From CBDBZL01 sp965213545 (GTDB lineage Bacteria; Pseudomonadota; Alphaproteobacteria; Sphingomonadales; Sphingomonadaceae), in the NCBI GenBank assembly GCA_965213545.1, contig CBDBZL010000002.1:62001-126000 (forward strand): DNA of 64,000 bases, given 5' to 3'. Below the pieces are notes generated by a model, which worked only from the letters and a program-made list of their open reading frames with translations, was not told the DNA's origin and did no database searches. The position numbers were made by a program, and so were the translations under genes. Each line of letters opens with the position of its first letter. The stretch's first letter is position 1. Shown piece by piece: positions 18,290 through 29,131 of this stretch.

Positions 18290-19203
18290 TCCCCTCGTTC
18301 GCGCGGGTGCGCCGCGCGATAGACATCGAGCATGGTGGCGGCATCGACCCGGGTGTAGATCTGGGTCGAGCCCAGGCTTGCATGACCAAGCAACTCCTGC
18401 AGCGAGCGCAGGTCCGCGCCGGCGCCGAGCAGGTGGGTGGCAAAGCTGTGGCGCAGCGCATGCGGCGTGGCGCTGGCGGGAAGGCCCATCGCCCGGCGCG
18501 CGCGCGCGGTCGCCTGCTGGACCATTCCCTGGTTGAGCGGCCCGCCCTTGGCGCCGCGAAACAACAGGTCATCGCCCGACAGCGGCCAGGGACATGAGGC
18601 GGCATATTCGCTCACCGCCGCGCGAACCAAGGGGACCAGCGCTACGACCCGCTGTTTCGCCCCCTTGCCGGTTACCAGCAACGTATCGCCAAGCGGCAGG
18701 TCGTCCGCGGTCAGCGACAGCGCTTCGGCGATGCGCAAACCCGCGCCATACATCAGCAGCAGCACCGCCCGGTCGCGCGCGCCGATCCATTCCTCGCCAG
18801 CGAACGAGGCCACGGTATCGGCAAGCCCCATCGCATCATCGGGGGTGACGGGACGCGGCAGACCGCGCGACGTTCGCGGTCCCCTGAGGCGCGAGGCAGG
18901 GTTGCCTTCCTCGCCCGCCTGGTCGCGAGCGAAAGCAAGGAACGCCCTCAGCGCCGACAATTCGCGCGCCACCGAGGCATTGCCCAGCCCCGTAGCCCGA
19001 CGCGACGCCAGATGCGCCCGCAATGCGCGCGCGTCGAGCGCAGCCACGGCGGCGAAATCCGCTAGCTCCAGCATCGTGAGAAGCCGCCCGGCAGCCGCGA
19101 TATAAGCGCGCACGGTGTGGCCGGAACGACGGCGGGCCTGCTCGAGATGATCGCGCCACGCGCCCAGCATGAGAGCGCGTTCGTCATCGCCAACCGCATT
19201 CAT
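18286..19203 (-). CDS. xerC: tyrosine recombinase XerC
   Basis: 305 residues, the normal XerC/XerD length. Active-site residues are Arg157 (GAGLRIAEAL), Lys180 (TGKGAKQR), His248 and Arg251 (HALRHSF), His274 (LLGHASLGST) and Tyr283 (IYTRVD). With XerD it resolves chromosome dimers at dif. Its ATG overlaps the hemW stop (ATGA), placing it last in the rph-rdgB-hemW-xerC operon. The conserved housekeeping context argues against a phage or integron integrase. Confidence 0.9.
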   Translation of the reverse strand: MNAVGDDERALMLGAWRDHLEQARRRSGHTVRAYIAAAGRLLTMLELADFAAVAALDARALRAHLASRRATGLGNASVARELSALRAFLAFARDQAGEEGNPASRLRGPRTSRGLPRPVTPDDAMGLADTVASFAGEEWIGARDRAVLLLMYGAGLRIAEALSLTADDLPLGDTLLVTGKGAKQRVVALVPLVRAAVSEYAASCPWPLSGDDLLFRGAKGGPLNQGMVQQATARARRAMGLPASATPHALRHSFATHLLGAGADLRSLQELLGHASLGSTQIYTRVDAATMLDVYRAAHPRERGD

Positions 19204-20351
19204 CCGATGACCAGCCCGGACGGCACCAGTTCGCCCAGGATCGCGTCGAGCACGGGCATTCCGGCGGAAGTGAGACGAACACGGCCGGCTTTCTCCTCGA
19301 CCAGTCCAAGGTCGCGAGTGAGCGCAAACCGGCGGGGATCGACAAGTTCGGCTTGGGGAATCCCTAAGCGGTCGGACAACCTGGCCAGATCGACCCCCTC
19401 GGCCAGTCGCAGGCCCATCAGCAACGCCTCGCTAGCAGCTTCGCCTGGGTCCAGCGGGCGCTCCTCGGCAATCCCATGACCAACCGTTCGCACCGCATCG
19501 AGCCAGTTCTCGGGCTTGCGGATGCGCGAAGTGGCAACCCCTCGTCGCCGTCCGTGGGCGCCCGGACCGATGCCGCAATAATCCTCGTAGCGCCAGATCG
19601 CCAGATTGTGGCGGCTCTCCTCACCCGGCCTGGCATGATTGCTGACCTCGTAGGCGGGCAGCCCGGCCTGCTCGGTCATCGTCCGGGTCACAGCGAACAA
19701 TTCGGCCGCCTCGTCATTCTCCATCGGCACAAGTTTGTGTTGCCGCAAGTCCGACGCGAAGCGGGTGCCGGGCTCGATGGTCAGCTGGTAAAGCGACAGG
19801 TGACCGGTGCCCAGCGACAGCGCACGGGCCAGTTGCGCCTCCCATTCGTGCGCGGTCTGTCCGGGCAGGGCATAGATGCAATCGAAGCTGACGCGCGCGA
19901 ACAGTTGCTGCGCGCAAGCTATGACGTGCAGCGCTTCGTCCGAAGAATGACCCCGTCCCAGGAAGGCGAGCGCCTGGTCATCGAAACTTTGCACGCCGAT
20001 CGACAGACGGTTGATCCCTGCGGCGGCGAAGCCGCGGAAACGGCCGGCTTCGAAGCTGGTGGGATTGGCCTCCAAAGTGATTTCGATATCGGCAGCAAAA
20101 CCCCAGGCGCGCTCGGCGGCGGCCAGAAGCGCAGCCACCAGTTCGGGCGGCATGAGCGAGGGTGTCCCGCCGCCGAGAAAAATCGTCTCGAGCGCCTCGC
20201 CACCGGCACGCTCGGCCTCGAACCGCATGTCGGCGATCAACGCTTCGCGCCAGGCATCGATGTCGATCGCTGTGCGGACATGCGAATTGAAATCGCAATA
20301 GGGGCATTTGGAGACGCAGAACGGCCAATGGATATAAAGCGCGGCTGCCAT
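19200..20351 (-). CDS. hemW: radical SAM haem chaperone HemW
   Basis: 383 residues. The radical SAM cluster cysteines Cys12, Cys16 and Cys19 lie at the very N-terminus (WPFCVSKCPYCDFNSH), followed by GGGTPSLM. The C-terminal HemW domain is present. The YIHWPFC start and lack of a long N-terminal extension separate it from true HemN coproporphyrinogen dehydrogenase. HemW delivers haem to respiratory enzymes. It sits between rdgB and xerC, as in many Proteobacteria. Confidence 0.9.
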   Translation of the reverse strand: MAAALYIHWPFCVSKCPYCDFNSHVRTAIDIDAWREALIADMRFEAERAGGEALETIFLGGGTPSLMPPELVAALLAAAERAWGFAADIEITLEANPTSFEAGRFRGFAAAGINRLSIGVQSFDDQALAFLGRGHSSDEALHVIACAQQLFARVSFDCIYALPGQTAHEWEAQLARALSLGTGHLSLYQLTIEPGTRFASDLRQHKLVPMENDEAAELFAVTRTMTEQAGLPAYEVSNHARPGEESRHNLAIWRYEDYCGIGPGAHGRRRGVATSRIRKPENWLDAVRTVGHGIAEERPLDPGEAASEALLMGLRLAEGVDLARLSDRLGIPQAELVDPRRFALTRDLGLVEEKAGRVRLTSAGMPVLDAILGELVPSGLVIG

Positions 20352-20505
20352 CAGCGCTCTTCATCACATTTTAACCTGCTGGCGCTAGAGATAACTCTTG
20401 GTGCTCGAGATGCTTGTTGGATTGGCTAGCTGGCGGCAACCACGACCATCGTTGCTTTTGACCGCCCGAGGCGAGCAGCAGGCCGAACGCGCTATTCCCG
20501 TGCCC

Positions 20506-21138
20506 TCAAGCCAAATGGGCGCTCACCAGCTTGGCGAAGGCCATCGCGCGGTGACTGATCGCCTGCTTGTCCGCCGGGTCCATCTGGGCGAAGGTCATGT
20601 CACGTCCTTCAGGCACGAAGACCGGATCGAACCCGAAGCCCATTTCACCGCGCGGCGGCCAGGTCAGCGTCCCGTGGACCTTTCCCTCGTGCACCCGGTG
20701 CTCGCCATCGGGCCACACGATGGCCAGCGCGCAGGCGAAGAAGGCATCGCGCGCGGTCTGCGGACCAAGCGCGGCGAGCATGCCCTCGACTTTGCCCATC
20801 GCCATGTACCAGTCGCGCCCCGGTTCGCCTTCGAACCACTGACGCTCCGCCCAGTCGGCGGTGGTGACCCCCGGCCGCCCATCCAGCGCCGCCACGCAAA
20901 GCCCGCTGTCATCGGCCAGCGCGACCAGTCCCGAGCCTTGCGCCGCTGCCCGCGCCTTGATCAGCGCGTTTTCGGCGAAGCTGTCACCGGTCTCGGCCGG
21001 CTCGGGAAGGCCCAGTGCGGACGCGGCGATGCAATCCATACCATGGGGGGCCAGCAGCGCGGAGATCTCCGCGTTCTTCCCCCGGTTATGCGTGGCAAGA
21101 ACGAGCTTGCCGCCTCGAAGACTTCGTCCGCTCGTCAT
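20506..21138 (-). CDS. rdgB: XTP/dITP diphosphatase
   Basis: 210 residues, Ham1/RdgB family house-cleaning enzyme hydrolysing dITP and XTP to prevent mutagenesis. Motifs: LVLATHNRGKNAEI, ADDSGLCV and GFGFDPVFVPEG. Start ATG 21138 matches family length; the frame is open further upstream into rph but without similarity. It starts 35 bases after the rph stop. Confidence 0.92.
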   Translation of the reverse strand: MTSGRSLRGGKLVLATHNRGKNAEISALLAPHGMDCIAASALGLPEPAETGDSFAENALIKARAAAQGSGLVALADDSGLCVAALDGRPGVTTADWAERQWFEGEPGRDWYMAMGKVEGMLAALGPQTARDAFFACALAIVWPDGEHRVHEGKVHGTLTWPPRGEMGFGFDPVFVPEGRDMTFAQMDPADKQAISHRAMAFAKLVSAHLA

Positions 21139-21173
21139 CCCAAGGTTTCTCGCACCTTCAGTCTCCGAAGCGG

Positions 21174-21890
21174 TTACGCGCGGACCGCCTGTTCCTGCAC
21201 AGCGAATATCTTCGTACAACCGATCCGCGCGAGGCGGAGAAGGCGCAACAGCCCCTCCTCGTCATAGGGCGCGCCCTCCGCAGTCGCCTGCGCTTCGGCG
21301 ATGCGGCCCCCCTCGAGCAGCACGAAATTGGCATCGGCATCGGCGCTCGAATCCTCCTCGTAGTCCAGATCGAGCAGCGGCGTGCCGGCCCGGATCCCGC
21401 AAGAGATCGCCGCCACCTTGCCCGTTACGCAATCGGCCGAAACCGTGCCGGCGGCGACCAGCTTGTCCACCGCCAGCCGCAGCGCCACCCAGGCGCCCGA
21501 GATGGCCGCCGTGCGTGTGCCGCCATCGGCTTGCAGCACATCGCAATCGAGCGTGATCTGCCGCTCCCCGAGCCGCTCCATATCCATCACCGCGCGCAAG
21601 GATCGACCGATAAGCCGTTGGATTTCCTGTGTGCGGCCGCTCTGCTTGCCCTTGGCCGCCTCGCGTGTCCCGCGCGTGTGCGTTGCGCGTGGCAGCATGG
21701 AATATTCCGCCGTCACCCATCCCTGGCCCTTGCCGCGCAGGAACGGTGGGACGCGTTCCTCCACGCTCGCGGTGACCAGCACCCGGGTATCCCCGAAGGA
21801 GATCAGACACGAGCCCTCGGCATGTTTGGTGAAGCCTGTCTCGATGGTGATGGGGCGCATTTCGTCGGGCGCTCGGCCGGATGGTCGCAA
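21174..21890 (-). CDS. rph: ribonuclease PH
   Basis: 238 residues, phosphate-dependent 3'-5' exonuclease trimming tRNA ends. Conserved MRPITIETGFTKHAEGS, AEYSMLPRATHTR, GKQSGRTQEIQRLIGRSL and CDVLQADGGTRTA are present. The start is a TTG at 21890, giving the family's usual RPSGRAPDEMR beginning, with AGGAG seven bases upstream; the ATG inside (DEMR) would cut this off. First gene of the rph-rdgB-hemW-xerC operon, divergent from hrcA. Confidence 0.92.
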   Translation of the reverse strand: MRPSGRAPDEMRPITIETGFTKHAEGSCLISFGDTRVLVTASVEERVPPFLRGKGQGWVTAEYSMLPRATHTRGTREAAKGKQSGRTQEIQRLIGRSLRAVMDMERLGERQITLDCDVLQADGGTRTAAISGAWVALRLAVDKLVAAGTVSADCVTGKVAAISCGIRAGTPLLDLDYEEDSSADADANFVLLEGGRIAEAQATAEGAPYDEEGLLRLLRLARIGCTKIFAVQEQAVRA

Positions 21891-22038
21891 GCGGGATCTC
21901 CTGTCTAGCGGGCCCGAAACATGGCGGGCTAAGGCGTGCATAGCCGCTCGCCGGCGGAAGGAAAGGACCGGCTGTCTGGGCACCGCGCGCATGCTTTGGG
22001 CTTGGCGCGGCCACGATAGGCACGCATAACCTGTCACC

Positions 22039-23097
22039 ATGGCCTCGCTTCCGGTCACCGAACTGACCGCCCGTGCCCGCGATATCTTCCGCATGGTGGT
22101 GGAGGATTATATCACCAGCGGTCATCCGGTGGGATCCAAGACGCTCGCCAGCAGGGGTGAGCTCAACCTGTCGCCGGCCTCGATCCGCTCGGTGCTGAGC
22201 GAGTTGGAGGGCCTGGGCCTGCTCACCGCGCCGCACACCAGTGCCGGACGCATGCCCACCGAGACGGGCCTCCGCCTGTTCGTCGACGCGATGATGCAGG
22301 TCGCCGAACCCACCGCGGAAGAACGCGCGGCGATCGAGAACCAGCTGGGGCAGGCAGCATCGGACCGCTCGGGGCCGATCGAGCGGGCGCTCGAGATGAC
22401 CAGCGCGCTGCTGTCCGATCTGTCCGGCGCGGCAGGAATGGTGCTGGTGCCGCAGCGCGAACCGCGCCTTGCACAAATGAGCCTGGTCCCGCTCGATGCT
22501 ACCCGCGTGCTGGCGGTGCTCGTGGGACAGGACGGCCAGGTCGAGAACCGGATCCTCGACGTGCCCGAGGGAACGCCGGCCTCGGCGCTGCAGGAGGCGA
22601 GCAATTACGTCACCGCCAGGCTTGCCGGTCGCACGCTGGCGGAAGCGGTGCGGGCGATCGGCCAGGAGATCAGCGAGGGGCGCGCGGCGCTGGACGAGGC
22701 GTCGCAGACCCTGATGCAGCGCGGGCTTGCGGTGTGGAGCGAGGATGCCGCGCGTCGGCCGGTGCTGATCGTGCGCGGCCAGGCCAACCTCATCGATGAT
22801 GCGGCGCTGGCCGATATCGAGCGGGTCCGCCAGCTGATCGACGCGCTGGAAAGCAAGCAGTCGGTCGCCGAACTGCTCGAGAACGCGCGCGAGGCGGAAG
22901 CGACGCGCATTTTCATAGGTGCCGAGAACCGCCTGTTCGCGCTGACCGGTTCGTCGGTCATCACCGCCCCCTATCGCGACCGCGAGGGCAGGGTGGTCGG
23001 CGTGCTCGGGGTGATCGGCCCCACGCGGTTGAATTACGCCAGGGTTGTGCCCATGGTGGACTTCACCGCCCGCTCGCTGGGCAAGCTCATAGGCTGA
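22039..23097 (+). CDS. hrcA: heat-inducible transcription repressor HrcA
   Basis: 352 residues. The N-terminal winged helix (VVEDYITSGHPVGSKTLAS, SPASIRSVLSELEGLG) and the AGRMPTETGLRLFVD stretch are typical; the C-terminal part contains the NYAR...MVDFTA region. HrcA binds CIRCE elements and is reactivated by GroEL. No CIRCE is visible upstream of hrcA or dnaK, so its targets (usually groESL in this group) are probably elsewhere. Followed by grpE after seven bases. Confidence 0.93.
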   Translation: MASLPVTELTARARDIFRMVVEDYITSGHPVGSKTLASRGELNLSPASIRSVLSELEGLGLLTAPHTSAGRMPTETGLRLFVDAMMQVAEPTAEERAAIENQLGQAASDRSGPIERALEMTSALLSDLSGAAGMVLVPQREPRLAQMSLVPLDATRVLAVLVGQDGQVENRILDVPEGTPASALQEASNYVTARLAGRTLAEAVRAIGQEISEGRAALDEASQTLMQRGLAVWSEDAARRPVLIVRGQANLIDDAALADIERVRQLIDALESKQSVAELLENAREAEATRIFIGAENRLFALTGSSVITAPYRDREGRVVGVLGVIGPTRLNYARVVPMVDFTARSLGKLIG

Positions 23098-23104
23098 CGG
23101 ATAT

Positions 23105-23737
23105 ATGACCGACAATGACAGGCGGCGCGATGAAGCGGCGCAAAGGGAACTCGACGGCGTTCCAGGCAAGTTTCTCGATGACGACTTTCACGAAGGTAAC
23201 GATTACCCGGAGGACGCGGACGATCGCGAGGATGGCGCGCCAGGCGAGGGCCAGAACGACGATGGGGCGCTCGATGCGTTGCGCGAGGATCTCGAACGGG
23301 CGCAGCAGGACGTCCTCTACGCCCGTGCAGAGACGCAGAATGTGCGTCGCCGGATGGAGAAGGACCTGGCTGATGCCAGGGCCTATGCGGCGACCAGTTT
23401 TGCCCGCGATGTTCTATCGGTGGCCGACAATCTGAGCCGCGCGGTGGATGCGATCCCTGAGGATCTGCGCGAGGATTCCAAGTTCAAGGGGCTGGTCCAG
23501 GGTATCCAGGCAACCCAGCGCGAACTGGAAAAGGTGTTCGCTCAGCATGGCATCACCCGCATCGCCGCCATGGGCATGCCGCTCGACCCCAATCATCACC
23601 AGGCGATGATGGAGCTGCCTTCCGCCGACGCCGAGCCGGGGATCGTGGTGCAGGAAATGCAGGCCGGCTACATGATCAAGGACCGGTTGCTGCGCCCGGC
23701 AATGGTCGGCGTGGCGCGAAAGCCCAACGCCGGGTGA
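23105..23737 (+). CDS. grpE: nucleotide exchange factor GrpE
   Basis: 210 residues, cochaperone that drives ADP release from DnaK. The layout is an acidic disordered N-terminus, a long helix (residues 58-110; ARAETQNVRRRMEKDLADA) and a C-terminal beta domain with the conserved GMPLDPNHHQAMMELPS and GYMIKDRLLRPAMVGVA. Coupled to hrcA. Confidence 0.93.
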   Translation: MTDNDRRRDEAAQRELDGVPGKFLDDDFHEGNDYPEDADDREDGAPGEGQNDDGALDALREDLERAQQDVLYARAETQNVRRRMEKDLADARAYAATSFARDVLSVADNLSRAVDAIPEDLREDSKFKGLVQGIQATQRELEKVFAQHGITRIAAMGMPLDPNHHQAMMELPSADAEPGIVVQEMQAGYMIKDRLLRPAMVGVARKPNAG

Positions 23738-23783
23738 CCAGTGCGCGCGCATGCTCGTTCAACCAGCTTGCAGCGTTGGTATG

Positions 23784-23807
23784 GGAACGAGGGCCGACCC
23801 GATTCGT
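23784..23807 (+). promoter_or_regulatory. possible EcfG-type general-stress promoter
   Basis: GGAAC at 23784-23788, 16 bases, then CGT(A) at 23805. This is one mismatch from the alphaproteobacterial EcfG pattern GGAAC-N16/17-CGTT. It lies about 35 bases before the glycine-zipper lipoprotein gene, in the right direction. A single match by eye, so tentative. Confidence 0.3.
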
Positions 23808-23841
23808 AATTCCCGCGAAACGGGATAGACGGAGGATTGCC

Positions 23842-24135
23842 ATGAGAAGTCGTATTTTGCTGGCCCCCACCCTAGCGCTGTCGGCGCTTTCGTTGGGCGC
23901 GTGTGCCGACAATTACGCTGCCGAAGGCGCCGGGCTTGGCGCTGCGGCGGGTGCGGGCATTGCCGCGATCACCGGTGGTGACGTTGTGGCCGGCGCCGCC
24001 GTGGGCGCTGCGGCGGGCGGCGCGGGCGGATATTTCATCGACAAGAACGATGGCTGTGACGGCTATGACCGCAACGGCCGTCTGGACGATGATTGTTACG
24101 GCACGCAAGGCTATCCGGTCGATCCGCGCTACTGA
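23842..24135 (+). CDS. glycine-zipper lipoprotein
   Basis: 97 residues. The lipobox LGAC gives a lipidated Cys21. Residues 27-62 form an Ala/Gly-rich double segment (GAGLGAAAGAG ... AAVGAAAGGAGG) of the glycine-zipper type, followed by an Asp/Tyr-rich tail. A GGAGGA ribosome-binding site sits seven bases before ATG 23842. Similar small envelope lipoproteins are common in sphingomonads; their role is unknown. Confidence 0.8.
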   Translation: MRSRILLAPTLALSALSLGACADNYAAEGAGLGAAAGAGIAAITGGDVVAGAAVGAAAGGAGGYFIDKNDGCDGYDRNGRLDDDCYGTQGYPVDPRY

Positions 24136-24156
24136 CCCGATCGCCAATGCCGAACC

Positions 24157-24186
24157 GGGCGGGAAAGGTGATACGCCTTCCCGCCC
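24157..24186. terminator. strong hairpin between convergent genes
   Basis: An 11-bp stem with one bulged A: arms GGGCGGGAAAGG and CCTTCCCGCCC around a 7-base loop. It lies between two convergent genes and could end transcription from both sides, although no T-run follows. Confidence 0.5.
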
Positions 24187-24221
24187 CCGTCACCGGTCAT
24201 AACCCCTGACGAAATACCCGG

Positions 24222-24746
24222 CTATGACCGGCTGGCTCCCGGAAAGCGGACCAGCGCTTCATAGGCGCTCTTGTCCGCCACGCCTGCCACCATCATTCCG
24301 TTGCGCAACAGGAAGGCATGGCGCACGATTTCCGCCTGCTGTTCGATGCCGTAGCGCGTCAGGGGCAGGCCGGGTTTGAGCGCATAATCATAGCGGCACC
24401 ACGGCATCCTGTTGAGCACCAGATACCATTCGCCCAGCGTCTGCGTCTGCCAAACATGCACCAGTTCATGAATGAACAGGCCTCGCCGCGATAGCGGAGC
24501 GCTGGCGAAATCATCGCAATAGGCGTCCGACAGCGGGTGGAAATGCAGGTGGCCGCGCGGCGCCATGGTCACCCGGCGGGGCTGGAAGGCAAACCACTTG
24601 CGCCGCCTGATCGTGACCTTAGCGTAGTCGATCGCCTCGCCGAACATGGTCCTTGCCAGCGCGACCTCGCCCGTGGTCAGTGCTCGTTCGCCCCCGACCG
24701 GGCAGGCGACCGGGCGGGGCGCTGCCGGGGTGGCGGCAGTCGGCAC
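24222..24746 (-). CDS. putative zinc-binding protein with HExxH motif
   Basis: 174 residues with FIHELVHVWQ, a zincin-type HExxH motif. No signal peptide is clear from the GTG start at 24746, which lies 11 bases after the stop of the copper chaperone gene. Sphingomonad homologues are often labelled 'vgr related protein'; that label is not evidence of a type VI secretion role, and no other such gene is here. Peptidase activity is possible but unproven. Confidence 0.65.
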   Translation of the reverse strand: MPTAATPAAPRPVACPVGGERALTTGEVALARTMFGEAIDYAKVTIRRRKWFAFQPRRVTMAPRGHLHFHPLSDAYCDDFASAPLSRRGLFIHELVHVWQTQTLGEWYLVLNRMPWCRYDYALKPGLPLTRYGIEQQAEIVRHAFLLRNGMMVAGVADKSAYEALVRFPGASRS

Positions 24747-24757
24747 CGCCAGAGCCG

Positions 24758-25300
24758 TCAGTCGGCGCCGCCCGAGGCCATGATGGTGGCGGGAAAGCTT
24801 ACCTTGTCGCCGCTGGAAAAGGTAAGCGTCACCTCGGTTTCGGCGCCCTCCTCGAGCGCCTCGGACAGGTCCATCGCCATGACGTGCAGACCGCCCGGTG
24901 CCATCCGCACCTCGCCCCCCGCGGGCACATCGATTGTGTCGACATTGCGCATCCGTGCACGCCCACCCTCGCTCACGGTCTCGTGCAGCATGGTCATCCC
25001 GGCCCCGGTGATTGCGGCTGATGCAATGGACAGCGGCGCATCGCCGGCGTTGCGGATGGTGAAATAGACCGCACCCGGATTGCCCGCCACCGCGGGCAGG
25101 AACAGCCTGCCATCGCCAACGCTGATGCCTTCGGGCGCATCGGGATCGCTCCAGCTGGCAGCGGTCTCGCCCGTCTCCTCGCCGGCCCCGGGCGCCGGCT
25201 GCGCGCCGTCTCTACAGCCGGTCAGAGCCAGGGCGCCGACCGCCAGAATAGTGACGAACGAGGGGTACAGGGGGCGTCTCACGCGAAGCATCTCCGGCAT
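24758..25300 (-). CDS. copper chaperone PCu(A)C family lipoprotein
   Basis: 180 residues. Lipobox LTGC (Cys29) anchors it to the membrane. The copper-binding pattern is readable: MLHETVSEGG...M followed about 20 residues later by GGLHVMAMDL, matching H(M)x10Mx21HxM. Known members deliver Cu(I) to the CuA centre of cytochrome oxidase. It is divergent from dnaK; oxidase genes are not in the window. Confidence 0.85.
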   Translation of the reverse strand: MPEMLRVRRPLYPSFVTILAVGALALTGCRDGAQPAPGAGEETGETAASWSDPDAPEGISVGDGRLFLPAVAGNPGAVYFTIRNAGDAPLSIASAAITGAGMTMLHETVSEGGRARMRNVDTIDVPAGGEVRMAPGGLHVMAMDLSEALEEGAETEVTLTFSSGDKVSFPATIMASGGAD

Positions 25301-25334
25301 TGGTTGCGGCCCACGCCTCTAGCTGCGCGGTTCC

Positions 25335-25362
25335 CTTGTGCCAAGCGCGAGCGCCCCTATAT
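25335..25362 (+). promoter_or_regulatory. RpoH (sigma-32) promoter of dnaK
   Basis: CTTG at 25335-25338, 17 bases, then CCTATAT at 25356-25362. This is an exact match to the alphaproteobacterial heat-shock promoter pattern CTTG-N17-CYTATNT. It is located about 100 bases upstream of the dnaK ATG, leaving a transcribed leader of roughly 90 bases. Confidence 0.75.
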
Positions 25363-25462
25363 CGCGCCGCAATTGAGTTGCTGTCTCGAGCCGCCAAAGG
25401 GCTTCTGCCGGAACCGGGGAAGCGAATGCGCGGCGTCCAACAAGTATGGAGCAATAGGAATT

Positions 25463-27406
<1,944 letters not shown>

Positions 27407-27418
27407 TCCGTTGGGGCT

Positions 27419-27450
27419 GACGACCTGCACGAAGGACGACCTGCACAAAG
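27419..27450. repeat. 16-base tandem repeat in the dnaK-dnaJ spacer
   Basis: Two adjacent copies of GACGACCTGCAC(G/A)AAG differing at one base. They lie 13 bases after the dnaK stop in the 111-base gap before dnaJ. Probably a local duplication; no hairpin is evident. Confidence 0.6.
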
Positions 27451-27517
27451 ATAGGGCTCGCCCCCGGTATCGCATCGCGTGCCGGTGGCACCCTGCTTCG
27501 GCGGGGCGGGGGATGAC

Positions 27518-28639
27518 ATGCCGGTGACCGAGATCGATTTCTACGAACTGCTCGAGGTGTCGCGTCAAGCCGACGACGCCACGCTCAAGTCGTCCTATCG
27601 CCGGCTGGCGATGCGCTGGCATCCCGATCGCAACCCAGGCGATGCGGAGGCGGAAGCGCGGTTCAAGGCGATCAGTGCGGCCTATGAATGCCTCAAGGAC
27701 CCGCAAAAGCGGGCCGCGTATGACCGCTTTGGCCATGCCGCATTCCGCCAGGGCGGGGGGCCTGGTGCGGGCGGGCAGGACTTCGGCGATTTCGGCGATA
27801 TCTTCGAGACCATCTTCGGCAGCGCGTTCTCGAGCGGCGGCGGCGGCCGGGCCCGCGCGCGTCGCGGGGCGGATTTGCGCTACGACATGGAAGTCACCCT
27901 CGAGGATGCCTTCCACGGCAAGGACACCGAGATCGAGGTGGAGGTTTCGCGCCAGTGCGAACCATGCGGTGGCAGCGGCGCAGCGCCGGGCACCTCGACG
28001 CGTACCTGCGCTACCTGCCGGGGTATCGGAAAGGTGCGCGCACAGCAGGGCCTGTTCGTCATCGAACGCCCCTGTCCGCATTGCCATGGGCGTGGCCAGG
28101 TGCTCGAGCAGCCATGCTTCGATTGCCGGGGCGAGGGCCGGGTGGACAAGCTCGAGCGGCTCGCGGTCCAGGTCCCGCCGGGGGTGGATACGGGCACGCG
28201 TATCCGCTTGTCGGGCAAGGGCGAGGCAGGCCCGATGGGCGCGCCGCCGGGCGACCTGTACATCTTCATCCACATCGCCCGGCATTCGGTGTTCGAGCGC
28301 GAGGGGACCACGCTGGTCACCCGGGTGCCGCTCAGCTTCACCATCGCGGCGCTTGGCGGGATGGTAGAAATTCCCGGGCTCGACGGTGAGCACAACGCCA
28401 TCGAGATACCCTCGGGCATTCAGTCGGGCCGCCAGCTCAGGAAGCGCGGTGCGGGAATGCCCGTGCTCCAGGGCCGCGGGCGCGGCGACCTGGTGATCGA
28501 AGTGCAGGTCGAGACCCCGACCAAACTCTCGGCCCGCCAGAAGGAGATCCTGCGCGAGTTCCAGGACACCGAGACCGGCGACGAATGCCCCGAAAGCCGG
28601 GGCTTCTTCGAGCGGCTGAAGGACGCGTTTTCGGGGTAG
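27518..28639 (+). CDS. dnaJ: chaperone DnaJ (Hsp40)
   Basis: 373 residues. J domain at residues 5-70 with the HPD motif (WHPDRNPG), a Gly-rich stretch, then a zinc region with four CxxCxGxG-type repeats (CEPCGGSG, CATCRGIG, CPHCHGRG, CFDCRGEG) and the C-terminal substrate domains. ATG 27518 was chosen over an upstream frame start because the J domain begins directly after it and GCGGGGG precedes it. Confidence 0.96.
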   Translation: MPVTEIDFYELLEVSRQADDATLKSSYRRLAMRWHPDRNPGDAEAEARFKAISAAYECLKDPQKRAAYDRFGHAAFRQGGGPGAGGQDFGDFGDIFETIFGSAFSSGGGGRARARRGADLRYDMEVTLEDAFHGKDTEIEVEVSRQCEPCGGSGAAPGTSTRTCATCRGIGKVRAQQGLFVIERPCPHCHGRGQVLEQPCFDCRGEGRVDKLERLAVQVPPGVDTGTRIRLSGKGEAGPMGAPPGDLYIFIHIARHSVFEREGTTLVTRVPLSFTIAALGGMVEIPGLDGEHNAIEIPSGIQSGRQLRKRGAGMPVLQGRGRGDLVIEVQVETPTKLSARQKEILREFQDTETGDECPESRGFFERLKDAFSG

Positions 28640-28642
28640 CGC

Positions 28643-29131
28643 TTAGAACGCGCGCTCGACGGTATCTGGATCGTAGCGCGCACACTGACCGGCATAGTGG
28701 CCAGACCTACCTGAGATGCTAATTGATCCGGTTACCCGATCGATGCGCAACTTAGGATTGTTGATGAAGTTTACGGCTACTGACCCGGTCATCTCCGTTT
28801 CGTTAATTTCGAGGTTCTTGATCTTGAACCAACCATTTTCTCCGCCCCGAAAGGTGGGAAGCATGGTCTGAGGCATGCGAATCTGACCACTATCCGAGGT
28901 AACCTAGAGATTGACCTGATCTTCAAAAGGCTCGTTTTGATTCCCGACCACGTTTGCCCAACCGCTTTCACCGGAGCTGTTTGTCGCATAAACTGAGCTA
29001 CTAGGCCGGCGGTTTGCTGTGCCCTCACCAAGACACACAAGATCGATCCGCTCTTCGTCTGATTGCACATCTTGACCGAAAGTCGGAACCGATAAGACTG
29101 CAAGCGAACCAGCAAGTAACGTCTTAAACAT
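28643..29131 (-). pseudogene. secreted hypothetical protein interrupted by an amber codon
   Basis: The gene starts with a signal peptide (MFKTLLAGSLAVLSVPTFGQ), then runs 75 codons to a TAG at 28904-28906. Without any frame change the same frame continues to 28643 with convincing protein (RMPQTMLPTFRGGENGWF, ... VTGSISISGRSGHY). Intact, it would be 162 residues of a periplasmic beta-rich protein of a type common in sphingomonads. A single base change (for example TGG to TAG) explains it. It lies convergent with dnaJ; this stretch is less GC-rich than its neighbours. Confidence 0.75.

Noticed and set aside
21891..22038. A CIRCE element between rph and hrcA
   Set aside because: No GCACTC/GAGTGC inverted repeat is visible in this gap.
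21262..23169. A 635-codon open frame on the minus strand across rph and hrcA
   Set aside because: It is antisense to hrcA and out of frame with rph; the composition (His, Arg, Gly-rich) is that of a high-GC shadow frame with no family resemblance.
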